From Limisphaera sp. (GTDB lineage Bacteria; Verrucomicrobiota; Verrucomicrobiia; Limisphaerales; Limisphaeraceae): 64,000 nucleotides of DNA. Made by a program: the position numbers and the translations under genes. This document shows, piece after piece, positions 28,677 to 37,957 of the stretch. The notes under the pieces are model-generated. The model saw nothing but the letters and a program-made list of their open reading frames with translations. It had not been told where the DNA came from and ran no database searches. Position 1 is the first letter of the stretch. Each line of letters begins with the position of its first letter. The DNA lies in contig JANWVC010000014.1 in NCBI GenBank assembly GCA_025057755.1, positions 62,001 through 126,000 of the forward strand, read 5' to 3'.

Positions 28677-29945
28677 TCAAGTTCGCTGACTTTGCACCTT
28701 GCGTTCGTATTGACGGACTTCTGTCAACCAGTCGAGTCCTACCGGCACGCCGGATCGAGCGCAATGATAATCCCAAACCGATCCGAAAGGCAGATTCTTG
28801 GCTTCCTCCATCCAGGCCAGGCGGCCGGTGTAATCGCCGACCTGTTCGAGCTCTTGATAACGGGACCACGGTTCAAGCAGCGCGTACAAGAGGGCACGCA
28901 ACAGGCTCCGTGTCCCGATAACCCAAGCGGCGACCCGGTTGATGCTGGCATCGAAGAAGTCCAGTCCCAGGTAGGTTCGCTTCAAATAATCGCCTCGAAC
29001 CAACTCCTGGGCAATGGCCAATAGATCGTCGTTAACAATCACGACATGATCGCTGTCCCAACGAACGCCGCGACTGACATGCAGCAAGATCCCCGGCACA
29101 AAACAGAGCACGGAAGAGATTTTGTCCGCCAAACTCTCTGTGGGATGGTAATGACCGGCATCCAGGCACAGCAGTTTTTGCCGCTTTACTGCGTAACCAA
29201 GGTAAAACTCGTGCATTCCCACCGTGTAGCTTTCGGCGCCGATGCCAAACAGTTTGCCCTCCACGGCGTCCAGATGGTGGCGCGGCGACAACTGCTTGCG
29301 AAATACGTCATCCAGGGACTCCAGCAAACGCTCGCGCGGCCGACGTCGGTCGGCTGGAATGTCCTTCATTCCGTCTGGGATCCAGAGATTGGTCACCGTG
29401 GGGGTCCCCAAAGCGCGGCCCATGGCCGCACCAATTTCCCGGCACCGCTGACAGTGTTCGATCCAATACCGTCGGATGGCAGGATCCGGATGTGACAAAG
29501 TAAAGCCATCCGCTGCTAAACGATGCGCGAAACACGTGGGATTGAAATCCAGGCCGATGCCATGGTGGCGAGCCCACTCGATCCAGCCACGGAAATGCTC
29601 CACACTGATTTCGTTCCGCTCAACTTTGCGTCCGCCGAACTCGCCATAGATCGCGTGCAAATTGAAACGATGTCGTCCCGGAATCAGGGAGAAGGCCTTC
29701 TCCGCGTCCTGCCGCAATTCTTCTGGTGTTCGCGCCCGGCCTGGGTATGCGCCCGTAACGGCCAGGCCACCGCCCGGTGCGTCGGCGTTACCTTCGAAAC
29801 CGCGGACATCGTCCCCTTGCCAACAGTGGATGGAGACCCGAATCGAGTTGAGTTTTTCGAGTGCTTGCTCGGTATCTACCCCTAACGCTGCATACCGTTC
29901 GCGTGCCTGTTGATAGGCTTTTTCAATGGATCGAATAGATTTCAT
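28677..29945 (-). CDS. rhaA: L-rhamnose isomerase
   Basis: RhaA interconverts L-rhamnose and L-rhamnulose in the cytoplasm, using a divalent metal. The 422-residue product aligns end to end with the classical (E. coli-type, about 419 residues) enzyme by eye: [102 protein letters not shown] and [20 protein letters not shown]. The Glu of AVEGKL, the Asp-His of LDAGHYH and the Asp pair of WDSDH are the metal and catalytic residues of the family. No rhamnulokinase, aldolase or transporter gene is adjacent. It is convergent with the STAS gene. Confidence 0.96.
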   Translation of the reverse strand: MKSIRSIEKAYQQARERYAALGVDTEQALEKLNSIRVSIHCWQGDDVRGFEGNADAPGGGLAVTGAYPGRARTPEELRQDAEKAFSLIPGRHRFNLHAIYGEFGGRKVERNEISVEHFRGWIEWARHHGIGLDFNPTCFAHRLAADGFTLSHPDPAIRRYWIEHCQRCREIGAAMGRALGTPTVTNLWIPDGMKDIPADRRRPRERLLESLDDVFRKQLSPRHHLDAVEGKLFGIGAESYTVGMHEFYLGYAVKRQKLLCLDAGHYHPTESLADKISSVLCFVPGILLHVSRGVRWDSDHVVIVNDDLLAIAQELVRGDYLKRTYLGLDFFDASINRVAAWVIGTRSLLRALLYALLEPWSRYQELEQVGDYTGRLAWMEEAKNLPFGSVWDYHCARSGVPVGLDWLTEVRQYERKVQSQRT

Positions 29946-30099
29946 AGTCGTGATCGGGAAAGGCCGAAAGCCGGGCGGTGCATCCGCGGAGCCGGAACCG
30001 GTTCCTCAGGGTGCCGGCTCTAGGCGGACGTTTGCACCTGCCCGTCCTTCGAATCAAACCCTGTTCCAACCTTGGAGCTGGCCTTTCGAATGGCGAGAT

Positions 30100-30704
30100 C
30101 AAAAAGGGGACGGACGTTCTCATCCATTGCACCAGCCAGGCGCGAGGGTGTCTGGGAAGTTCTGGAGGTGCGCCGATGGTTCTGGCCAGAGATTGCTGTT
30201 CCGGGAGGGCCACTCGGTTTGTGCTGGGCGTGGGCTGGCTGCACTGAGTTGTTGCAGGGCAGCGAGATGGCGTGTCGGCTGCGACGCCACGCTCGAGGTA
30301 TGGCGCAACGGCCCAACCCGCACGATCCGGCTGCCCTTGGCCGAGTTACCCGACGCCGAAACATTCGCGCGGTCTTCCCCCCGACCTGTGAAAACCAATC
30401 CTTGGGAAGAGTGGGTGTGAGCACCTTTGGACCCGGAATCTCGCAGGCGGTTAAGAGCCCCTGATGCTCTCCGGGGCGTGGTTGTATTGCGTCTGCCGCC
30501 TGGCTCACCGCTTGCACGCGCAGGTTTACACCCGACGATGTGATTCTTCAGGTTGATGGCGGAGCCACCCGCTCTGTGGGGGCTGTTTACAACGCGCTGC
30601 GACTTGCCACGCAACCCGAGATCCGCATTCGAGTGTGGCGTCAGGAAAGGGAACACAGTCGTACTTACATCATGCGCGTGCCCAATCCAAGGGCCATGCG
30701 GTGA
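30100..30704 (+). pseudogene. Broken PDZ-domain protease gene (HtrA-like)
   Basis: The plus strand carries TLEVWRNGPTRTIRLPLAEL, then after an in-frame TGA (30418-30420) APLDPESRRRLRAPDAL and VVVLRLPPGSPLARAGLHP. A one-base loss near 30535 is followed by DVILQVDGGATRSVGAVYNA and IRVWRQEREHSRTYIMRV, ending at 30704. The GSPLARAGLHP-DDVIL stretch is a PDZ carboxylate-loop region, and two PDZ-like units in tandem are typical of HtrA-like proteases. An upstream frame reads CLGSSGGAPMVLA, which may be a ruined catalytic GNSGG motif, but that is weak. The left boundary is uncertain. This is a second decayed HtrA-type gene in the window. Confidence 0.6.
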
Positions 30705-30747
30705 TTCTTCTTGCGATTCCATTCAGCAGGCCCCGATCATCCTTCGC

Positions 30748-31440
30748 ATGAAGAACCACGGTGTGGTCGTCATTACCGGCGCTACTCGCGGCTTGGGCCG
30801 TGCCATGGTCGAGGAGTTCATCCGCCATGGCTGGGTGGTAGCCGGGTGCGGGCGCAATGCCGCAGATGTCGAAGACCTGTGCCGACTGCATCCGGCTCCG
30901 CATCATTTCGCCGCACTCGACGTCCGGGATGATTCAGCCATGCGCAGTTGGGCTGAGTCCCTGTCCGCCACCGTAGGAGTGCCAGATCTATTACTAAACA
31001 ACGCCGCCGTTATCCATCGTTTGGCACCCTTGTGGGAACTGTCGGCCGAAGAGTTTGATGCCGTGATCGATACCAACATCAAGGGTGTAGCAAATGTGAT
31101 CCGTCATTTCGTCCCCCGCATGATTCAGCGCCGCCGAGGAGTCATCGTCAATTTCAGCTCGGGCTGGGGCCGCAGCGTGGATGCTCAAGTGGCACCGTAC
31201 TGTGCCACCAAGTGGGCCATTGAAGGAATGACGCGTGCCCTGGCCGAGGAGCTGCCCAACGGCCTGGCCGCCGTTGCCCTGAATCCGGGCATTATTCATA
31301 CGGACATGCTGGAGGCATGCTTCGGCTCCATGGCCAAGCAGTATCCTTCGCCGGCGGCCTGGGCACGCTCGGCAGTCCCGTTCCTCCTGAAATTGGGACC
31401 AGCTGATAATGGCAAGGCTCTCACTGCGCCCACCCCTTGA
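30748..31440 (+). CDS. Short-chain dehydrogenase/reductase
   Basis: A 230-residue classical SDR oxidoreductase. The NAD(P)-binding motif is TGATRGLG (residues 10-17), and NNAAV (84-88) matches the NNAG motif. The active-site residues are Asn110 (DTNIKG), Ser138 (NFSSGWG), Tyr151 and Lys155 (YCATKWA). The end contains LNPGIIHTDML, the PG motif with Thr for NADP contact. Arg15 next to the glycine motif favours NADPH. The substrate is unknown. I start at the ATG at 30748 (MKNHGVVV) because the frame upstream is inside the broken PDZ gene. The mrp gene follows about 110 bases later on the same strand. Confidence 0.88.
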   Translation: MKNHGVVVITGATRGLGRAMVEEFIRHGWVVAGCGRNAADVEDLCRLHPAPHHFAALDVRDDSAMRSWAESLSATVGVPDLLLNNAAVIHRLAPLWELSAEEFDAVIDTNIKGVANVIRHFVPRMIQRRRGVIVNFSSGWGRSVDAQVAPYCATKWAIEGMTRALAEELPNGLAAVALNPGIIHTDMLEACFGSMAKQYPSPAAWARSAVPFLLKLGPADNGKALTAPTP

Positions 31441-31553
31441 CACGAAGGCCGGGCCGTCGGGCCCGCACCGCTTGCAAGGGAGGGGAATCCTGCTTCAACC
31501 GGCTCCTGCCCCCTTGCCACGCGGTCAAACCTTGGCAAGTTGGATCGAGCACA

Positions 31554-32645
31554 ATGAACACATGGTCGCCAGAAGATATTCGGAACGCGTTGCGCAGCGT
31601 GAAATACCCCGGGTACAGCCGCGACATTGTTTCGTTTGGCCTGGTCCAAGACATTCGCGTTGAAGGTGAGCGCGTCCATGTGGTACTGCACTTGAACTCG
31701 CCCAATACTGAAGCCGGTCAACGAATCCGGGAAGAAAGCCAGGCCCTGTTGGAATCCCTCCCCGGCGTTCGTGAAGCCATCGTGGAATTGATTCAACCCG
31801 CAGCAAGCATGCCCCATGCAGGACCGGATCCCTGGGCTCATCAAAGCCGTGTACCCGGTGTGCAACGTGTCCTGGCTGTGGCCAGCGGAAAAGGTGGCGT
31901 AGGCAAGTCCACCGTGGCCGTCAACCTCGCCTGTGCGTTACAACAGCTCCAACGCCGGGTCGGCCTGTTGGATTGCGACATTTATGGTCCCAGCATTCCC
32001 TTGATGATGGGGGTGCGCGAACGTCCGACTCTGAGCCCGCGTGAAATGCTGGTCCCGCCGGTCGGTCACGGCGTCAAACTCATGAGCATCGGGTTCCTGC
32101 TGGAAGATGATCAACCGGTCATCTGGCGCGGACCCATGATTCAGAAGACCATTCAGCAATTCCTCACCGTGGTCGAGTGGGGCGAATTGGACTATCTGCT
32201 GGTGGACCTGCCGCCGGGCACCGGTGACGCACAACTGTCGCTTTGCCAGTCGGTTCCCTTAGACGGCGGGATTATCGTGACCACACCGCAGGCTGCCGCA
32301 GTGGGCGTGGTCCGAAAAGGAATCGCCATGTTTCAAAAGGTCCATGTGCCGATCGTCGGCATCATCGAAAACATGAGCTACTTTCAGACTCCGGACGGCC
32401 AGCGCATTGAGATCTTTGGTCATGGCGGCGGACAATCGGAAGCCGCGCGCCAAGGTCTTCCGTTTTTGGGAGAAATCCCCATTTATCCCGAAATCCGCGA
32501 AGCGGGCGATCGCGGTCTACCCGTGGTGGTGTCAACACCCCATCACCCAGCCGCCAAGGGATTCATCCAAATTGCCCGAACGATCTGCAACGCGTTAGAG
32601 CACAGCGTGGGCTCTGGTCCAAGCTCGGGACCAGGAAAAGCCTGA
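31554..32645 (+). CDS. mrp: Mrp/ApbC/NBP35-family iron-sulfur carrier ATPase
   Basis: Mrp proteins carry or assemble Fe-S clusters onto target proteins in the cytoplasm. The 363-residue protein has an N-terminal MIP18/DUF59 domain (residues 1-80, with PGYSRDIVSFGLVQDIRVEG) and a ParA-type ATPase domain. The latter has the deviant P-loop SGKGGVGKST (111-120), LLDCDIYGPSIP, LLVDLPPGTGDAQL and IENMSYF. The ENMSYF motif is usually followed by a CxxC pair that holds the bridging cluster. Here it reads QTPDGQRIEIFGHGGG, so no CxxC is present. I start at the ATG at 31554 (MNTWSPED), where the MIP18 similarity begins. The tail is Ser/Gly-rich. Confidence 0.93.
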   Translation: MNTWSPEDIRNALRSVKYPGYSRDIVSFGLVQDIRVEGERVHVVLHLNSPNTEAGQRIREESQALLESLPGVREAIVELIQPAASMPHAGPDPWAHQSRVPGVQRVLAVASGKGGVGKSTVAVNLACALQQLQRRVGLLDCDIYGPSIPLMMGVRERPTLSPREMLVPPVGHGVKLMSIGFLLEDDQPVIWRGPMIQKTIQQFLTVVEWGELDYLLVDLPPGTGDAQLSLCQSVPLDGGIIVTTPQAAAVGVVRKGIAMFQKVHVPIVGIIENMSYFQTPDGQRIEIFGHGGGQSEAARQGLPFLGEIPIYPEIREAGDRGLPVVVSTPHHPAAKGFIQIARTICNALEHSVGSGPSSGPGKA

Positions 32646-32765
32646 TCGACGGAGAGATGTGTGCCCAAACGGGCGGGGTCTTCCCCTTCTTCCGGTCCCC
32701 TTCGATGCGCCGGACGATACCTACAAAGTTGAACCGGTTCAGGCTCTGCGCCCCACTATGGATCC

Positions 32766-33791
32766 GTGCGCATTCTGTTGCTTGGCGGCTCGGGCAACCT
32801 GTCCCAGGCCTGTGCTGAGGAGCTCCGTGGGCAGGGCCATCAGGTGGTTTTGTTAACCCGGGGTTATAAGCCGGTGCCTCCGGGATTCGATCACTTTGCG
32901 GTCGATCGTCGCAACCGCGAGGCTTTGCGGCGCCTGGTCTTGTCTCAAAACGCAGGAGGTGGTGATCAACCTTTCGGGCTACGAGTTGGCCGATGTCCAA
33001 CTGAACTATGAGTCGTTTGCCGCCCGGATCACGCAGTACGTATTCATTAGCTCGGCCAATGTTTATGCCAAGCCTCCACCCGCGCCTGCCCATCCGGGAA
33101 GCCACACCGCTGGACAATCCGTCTTGGGAATATGCGCGCAAAAAAGAAGCCTCTGAAGCATGGCTCTTGGAGCGGTGGCGCCAGAGCGGCTTCCCCGTGA
33201 CAGTCGTGCGTCCTTCGCATACGTACTCGGACCACCGGATTCCCCAACCCAATGGCCAGCCGCGGCCATGGGTTGGCCGCCCGTTTGGAACGGGGTCAGC
33301 CGATATGGATTCCCGATGAAGGGGAAAGTCCATGGCCCCTCACTTGGGCCGGTGACTTTGCCATCGGCCTGGCCGGCTTGGTCGGTCAGAAGGAGGCTCT
33401 AGGAGAAGCATTCCACACTACCAGCGACGAGGCCCTAACTTAGAACCAGATCTTCTGTGAGATTGCCTCCGCCGTGGGTGCGGAACCCAAGGTTGTGCCC
33501 GTCCCCACCGATTTCATCTGCCAGGTCTGTCCGGAAATGACGGGGCCGTTGAAGGGCGACAAGGCTCAGCCTGCGATTTTTGACAATACAAAACTCCGAC
33601 GGCTGGTGCCCGGTTTTCTATGTCGCGTGCCGTTTCGCGAGGGAATTGGCGCAGCGGTGGCTTGGCTGAAGGAGCATCCGGAGTATCAAGACTTGGCCGA
33701 CTCGCCCGTGGACCGAATCCTCGACACCGTGTTGGAGGCGTGGCAGGCCTGCTCACGTCGCAATGCTTCGAGTAATCTTCGGAGTGCTTGA
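32766..33791 (+). pseudogene. Broken NAD-dependent epimerase/dehydratase gene
   Basis: Starting at a GTG, the sequence encodes an extended SDR split over frames: ILLLGGSGNLSQACAEEL (Rossmann motif), then in frame two INLSGYELADVQLNYESF and YVFISSANVY. Frame three gives LPIREATPLDNPSWEYARKK and FPVTVVRPSHTYS, and back in the first frame IWIPDEGESPWPLTWAGDFA and TSDEALT. A TAG (33441-33443) then sits where the family has Trp, and in the same frame QIFCEIASAVGAEPKVVPVP and IFDNTKLRRLVPGF follow. I count three frameshifts (near 32950, 33085 and 33260) plus one nonsense codon. The catalytic YxxxK (YARKK) is still visible. Each piece lines up in order with a normal 340-residue enzyme. Confidence 0.88.
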
Positions 33792-33892
33792 GGTTTGCTC
33801 CGGCTCACCCGTTCTCCAGATCTCGCTCGCTGTAAAGGGCGGCTTTGCGTAGGCTTCCGAGGCGGGACGCAAATGCGCCAACAAGTTGGGAC

Positions 33893-35746
33893 ATGCAGAG
33901 TCAGACCATACCAGGTCAGTGTCAATCTCCGGAGTCTCACAAGCTCCGAGAGCGGTTTAAACAATGGTGGCCCTTAATTCGGCCGGCTTGGCCTTTTATG
34001 GTCGGCGGTCTGCTGGCAGGGGTCGGCTTTGCCGCCCTGAGCGGAGCCGGCCTGCCGGCGATGTTGAAGACGGTGATGCCGATCTTTTTCGGTCAGGAAC
34101 AGGAAGCGTCGCCCTGGGTAGTGCAAACCGCTCGTTATTTGTTCGGCGAGCATTATCAGGATCCGTTGCTGCTGCTCGCCTGCTTGGGGATGCCGGTAGT
34201 GTTCCTCTTGCGTGGATGGTGCAGTTTTCTCAACCGTTATTGGGTCAACCAAGCAGGGTTCATCTTTCTTGAAGGACTCAGACGTCAAACCTTCGAGCGT
34301 TTGCAAACGCTGCCCCTTGCGTTCTATTATCGGCACAAAACCGGCGACCTCACCAGCCGGTTGGTCAACGACGCCGAACAAATCCGCTCACTCATCCTCT
34401 TGCTCAGCAATGATGCGATCAAACAACCGTTGGTCTTGTTGGCTGCCCTCGGTTATCTCATCTGGGTCTCCATGGTGGAACGCAGTGCGTTTTTCACCCT
34501 TGTGGCGATGATTACCATCCCGCTTTGCGTGCTGCCGCTGCGAATGGTGACACGTCGTTTGCTCCGGCGCGCGCGACTGGTGGCCCGACAAAGCGGCGAA
34601 CTGGCTGCCCTGGTGGCCGAGGCTTTGCAGTCGCCCGTGGAAATTCAAGCTTACAATCTCCAGGAACTTCAGGTTCGTCGCTTCGCCGAAAGGCTCAGGG
34701 AGATTCTCCGGCTTTCGCTCAAAACCGTGAAATACGAGGCGATGCTGGGCCCGTCCATCGAATTCATCGCAACCTGTGGGCTGATGGCAGCCCTGTACCT
34801 GGGTGTCCGCAGCGGCATCGACTTTGCCACATTCAGTTCCCTCGCTCTGGCACTTTACCTGTCTTATGAGCCGGTCAAGAAACTCAGCGGCCTCCACGCC
34901 GCGCTTAAGTCTCGCCAGGCCTCCCTGGAAAGATTGGAGGAAATCCTGACCGCATCCGACACGTTGCCCAACCCCGTTCAGCCTCGGCCTTTGCCGCCCA
35001 CGCATGCTCCTTTGGAGTTCCGCAATGTAAGTTTTCGTTATCCCAACCGGCACGACCCCGAAGCCCTTCCGGCTCTCTGTCAGATCAACGTCCGGATCGA
35101 ACCCGGCGAAACCGTCGCTTTGGTGGGGCCCAGCGGAGCCGGCAAAAGCACTTTTGCTCTCTTGATTCCCCGTTTCTTTGATCCCACTGAAGGACAGGTG
35201 ACCTACGGCGGCATGGATCTTCGTGACCTGGATAAACACGCGTGGCGCAAACGCATCGCGCTGGTGCCGCAGTCCCCGGCTCTCTTCAACGCTACCATTG
35301 CCGAAAACATCCGGCTGGGCCGACCGGACGCCGATGACGCAGCGGTTCGAGAGGCGGCCCGCAGGGCTGGCGCCGCTGAATTCATCGAGTCCCTGCCGCA
35401 GGGTTATGACACACAAGTGGGCGAACACGGCATGGCACTGTCCGGCGGCCAACGACAGCGAATTGCCCTGGCCCGCGCATTTTTAAAAAACGCACCCATC
35501 CTCATTCTCGACGAAGCCACCAGCGCTCTGGATTCTGAAAGCGAGGCCCGCGTTCAGGAAGCCTTGCGAGAACTGATCCGGGGTCGCACCACCATCTTAA
35601 TTGCCCATCGTTTCAGCTCCATCCACCTGGCGCGTCGGGTGCTCGTTTTCGAAGAGGGCCGGATCACCGGCGACGGGCCACCCGACCAACTGGCCCAGAG
35701 CCACCCCGTCTATCGGCGTCTTTGGGAACTGCAACGCCTTGGTTGA
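33893..35746 (+). CDS. ABC exporter, MsbA-like (fused membrane and ATPase domains)
   Basis: A 617-residue half-transporter that works as a homodimer in the inner membrane. Six transmembrane helices occupy residues about 30-330. The ATPase domain has Walker A GPSGAGKST near 412, Q-loop VPQSPALF, signature ALSGGQRQRIALARAF near 516, Walker B ILILDEATSALD near 538 and the switch His in LIAHR near 571. Its length and layout fit the MsbA/lipid A or lipid-linked oligosaccharide flippase group, and the glycosyltransferase neighbours support a glycolipid role. It lacks the extra N-terminal domain typical of type I secretion ABC proteins, so I do not assign it to RTX export. The start ATG at 33893 is the first in frame near the conserved region. 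Confidence 0.85.
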   Translation: MQSQTIPGQCQSPESHKLRERFKQWWPLIRPAWPFMVGGLLAGVGFAALSGAGLPAMLKTVMPIFFGQEQEASPWVVQTARYLFGEHYQDPLLLLACLGMPVVFLLRGWCSFLNRYWVNQAGFIFLEGLRRQTFERLQTLPLAFYYRHKTGDLTSRLVNDAEQIRSLILLLSNDAIKQPLVLLAALGYLIWVSMVERSAFFTLVAMITIPLCVLPLRMVTRRLLRRARLVARQSGELAALVAEALQSPVEIQAYNLQELQVRRFAERLREILRLSLKTVKYEAMLGPSIEFIATCGLMAALYLGVRSGIDFATFSSLALALYLSYEPVKKLSGLHAALKSRQASLERLEEILTASDTLPNPVQPRPLPPTHAPLEFRNVSFRYPNRHDPEALPALCQINVRIEPGETVALVGPSGAGKSTFALLIPRFFDPTEGQVTYGGMDLRDLDKHAWRKRIALVPQSPALFNATIAENIRLGRPDADDAAVREAARRAGAAEFIESLPQGYDTQVGEHGMALSGGQRQRIALARAFLKNAPILILDEATSALDSESEARVQEALRELIRGRTTILIAHRFSSIHLARRVLVFEEGRITGDGPPDQLAQSHPVYRRLWELQRLG

Positions 35747-35851
35747 ATCCCGTCCCTGATGCTGCTCTTGACCGCCTTCGCAATGGCCGCCGAACCATAC
35801 CCATTGACCCGACTCCCAGGCTCTCTTAGCGTGCTGCCTATCCATTGCGCT

Positions 35852-36985
35852 ATGTCTGATGCACTGCCAAAACAGGTCCCGGGGGACAGCATCCGCGTGA
35901 AGTTCTTGGGGAAAGCTTGTCGTGAACACAATCGGGATTCCTGGCTGGGCCGTTTTCCCAACAGTCAACCCTGCTGGGGACGTTGCGAATTCATTTTCGA
36001 CTCAAACGCGCGGCATTACGACTGGTTGGTCGTTTACGATGACCTGCCGACCGATCCGGGCCGGGATTTCGAACCGCTGGCCTGCCCACGCAGCCGCACG
36101 CTCCTGATTACCGCCGAACCAAGTAGTATCAAAGTCTATAGCCCGTATTACACCCGCCAGTTCGGATGGGTCCTCACCAGTCAGGAGCCGTGGGCGATTC
36201 GCCATCCTCATGTCATTCGGCGGCAACCCGGCTTGATATGGTATTACGGCGCTACCGGCCACGGCGACGCCGTCATCAGTGAACGCGGCCGGTATGATTC
36301 CATCATCCGGAATCTGCCGCTGCAAAAGACACGCACGATCGCCACCGTCTGTTCCACCAAACAGCAACGGCACACGCTGCATTATCAACGCGTGCGGTTT
36401 GTCCAACAACTGAAAGCCGCGATGCCCGAACTGGACGTGTTTGGCCATGGCTGGAACTACTTACCTAACAAAGCCGACGCTTTAGACTCCTACCGCTTTC
36501 ATTTGGCCATCGAAAACCACGTCGCGCCCCATCACTGGACCGAAAAGTTGGCGGATGCATTCTTGGGCGTCTGCCTACCCTTCTACCATGGTTGTCCCAA
36601 CTACGCCGACTACTTTCCCGAAGAAAGTGTCATCCCCATCGACATCTTTGATTTCGAACGTTCGTTTGAAATCATTCAGCGCGCCATCCGGGATCGGGAG
36701 GATGAAAAGCGGCGCTCCGCTGTGCTGGAGAGCCGCCGCCTGTATCTCGAACGCTACTGGCTGTTTGCCCAACTGGCCCAATTGATCGAGGAACGCCACT
36801 GGACCATGTCAGTGATCCCCGAACACGAGGGCATCATCGCCGGCCGCCGACGGGTCAGAAAAAGTTCATGCCGCGCGATGATCGGCGAACTGATCCTTAA
36901 AATCAGAAACCGGGCTTACACGCTGTGGACACGGTTTGCGCACGCTGTACGTCGCGGCAAGCAGACCGGGAGAGACGCTCAGTGA
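35852..36985 (+). CDS. Glycosyltransferase family 10 (alpha-1,3-fucosyltransferase family)
   Basis: A 377-residue cytoplasmic glycosyltransferase. The C-terminal donor-binding domain holds the family motif in order: SYRFHLAIENHVAPHHWTEK, then LGVCLPFYHGCPNYADYFP and ESVIPIDIFD. This matches the alpha-1,3-fucosyltransferase motif, in which the ENS..YxTEK region contacts GDP-fucose. ITAEPSSIKVY earlier is the typical GT10 strand and loop. Fucose as donor is inferred from the family. I start at the ATG at 35852 (MSDALPKQV); 31 codons upstream are open but look unrelated. It follows the ABC exporter by about 105 bases and probably helps build a surface glycan. The last 40 residues are basic, perhaps membrane-associating. 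Confidence 0.85.
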   Translation: MSDALPKQVPGDSIRVKFLGKACREHNRDSWLGRFPNSQPCWGRCEFIFDSNARHYDWLVVYDDLPTDPGRDFEPLACPRSRTLLITAEPSSIKVYSPYYTRQFGWVLTSQEPWAIRHPHVIRRQPGLIWYYGATGHGDAVISERGRYDSIIRNLPLQKTRTIATVCSTKQQRHTLHYQRVRFVQQLKAAMPELDVFGHGWNYLPNKADALDSYRFHLAIENHVAPHHWTEKLADAFLGVCLPFYHGCPNYADYFPEESVIPIDIFDFERSFEIIQRAIRDREDEKRRSAVLESRRLYLERYWLFAQLAQLIEERHWTMSVIPEHEGIIAGRRRVRKSSCRAMIGELILKIRNRAYTLWTRFAHAVRRGKQTGRDAQ

Positions 36986-37021
36986 CCCTTCAGCAGGGTT
37001 CAAAACTACCGCCCACCGGGG

Positions 37022-37957
37022 TCAGCCTGATCCAACCCAATTTTCTCGCATCCAATTCCAAACGTGCTCCGCGGTCAAATCGGACAAAGAGTCCCGCTGC
37101 AACCAGTGCACAGCTGGGCCGTTTGGTCGCAAGATCTGCGGTCGGGCCCCACCATGATAAAGCACCAGCGTCGGAGCGCCCACAGCCGCCATCAAATGAA
37201 CCGGTCCGGTATCATTTCCAACCACGCCCACAGCCTGCCGCCCCACGGTGGCCAACTGACCAAAGTCCGTTTGCCCGGTCACATCTCGCACAAATGGTGC
37301 GGCCTGTTTCAGCAATTCCACCACAGGCCGGTCGGACTCCGTGCCCACCACCACGACACCCATCCCTCGAGCCTCGAGCCGCCGCGCCAATTCAGCAAAA
37401 TGAAGTGCCGGCCAGCGTTTCTCCGGATGGTGGATACTGCACCCGGGCACAAGCACGACATACCGATCGGGCAGGTTTAGAGGCTCTACCGGTCCCTTTA
37501 ACCAACTTAAGTCCGCCCGGCCAGCCCGTGGCACACCGGCTGATTCTAATTGCCGCAGCAGGCGCTCGCTGACAGGCAAATGTGAACCCTTGAAATCCGG
37601 ACGCGGATGCGAGCAACCGAACGCCGGCCCCGACCACTCCGGTGGCCGGGGGAAAAGCAAACGAAAATAAAACGAGGTCCGGTCGTTGCCCTGCAAATCA
37701 TACACCCTGCAAAAGGCAGCTCCCCTCAAACGCCGACGCCAGCCAATCACTTCCCTCCATTGCCACCACCGCCACTCCGGATCCTCCCACACCTCATCAA
37801 ACCAAGGCATCTGAAGAGCCCACGCCGCGTAACGCGACCGCGTCAGCAACACGATGCGATCCTGCTCATGATAGCGACGAATCGCATGAAACGCATCAAA
37901 GGCGAGCACCAAATCCCCAAAGGCACCCAGCTTGATCACCAAAATGCTCCGTCGCAT
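37022..37957 (-). CDS. Glycosyltransferase family 9 (heptosyltransferase-like)
   Basis: A 311-residue GT-B enzyme related to the LPS heptosyltransferases. The N-terminus has VIKLGAFGDLVLAFDAFHAI, the classic GT9 phosphate loop. The C-terminal domain has VVLVPGCSIHHPEKRWPALH, VVVVGTESDRPVVELL and VGNDTGPVHLMAAVGAPTLV, the diagnostic DTGPxHLAAA-type motif. I start at the ATG at 37957 (MRRSILVIKLG), which places the conserved motif at the N-terminus; the 22 codons upstream look random. The gene is convergent with the GT10 gene (36 bases between stops). The sugar transferred is unknown, but core LPS assembly is the usual role. Confidence 0.88.
   Translation of the reverse strand: MRRSILVIKLGAFGDLVLAFDAFHAIRRYHEQDRIVLLTRSRYAAWALQMPWFDEVWEDPEWRWWQWREVIGWRRRLRGAAFCRVYDLQGNDRTSFYFRLLFPRPPEWSGPAFGCSHPRPDFKGSHLPVSERLLRQLESAGVPRAGRADLSWLKGPVEPLNLPDRYVVLVPGCSIHHPEKRWPALHFAELARRLEARGMGVVVVGTESDRPVVELLKQAAPFVRDVTGQTDFGQLATVGRQAVGVVGNDTGPVHLMAAVGAPTLVLYHGGARPQILRPNGPAVHWLQRDSLSDLTAEHVWNWMRENWVGSG

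Noticed and set aside
33893-35746. ABC exporter as the type I secretion component for the giant RTX protein
   Set aside because: It has the plain MsbA layout, is about 7 kb from the RTX gene on the other strand, and no membrane-fusion or outer-membrane partner is present.
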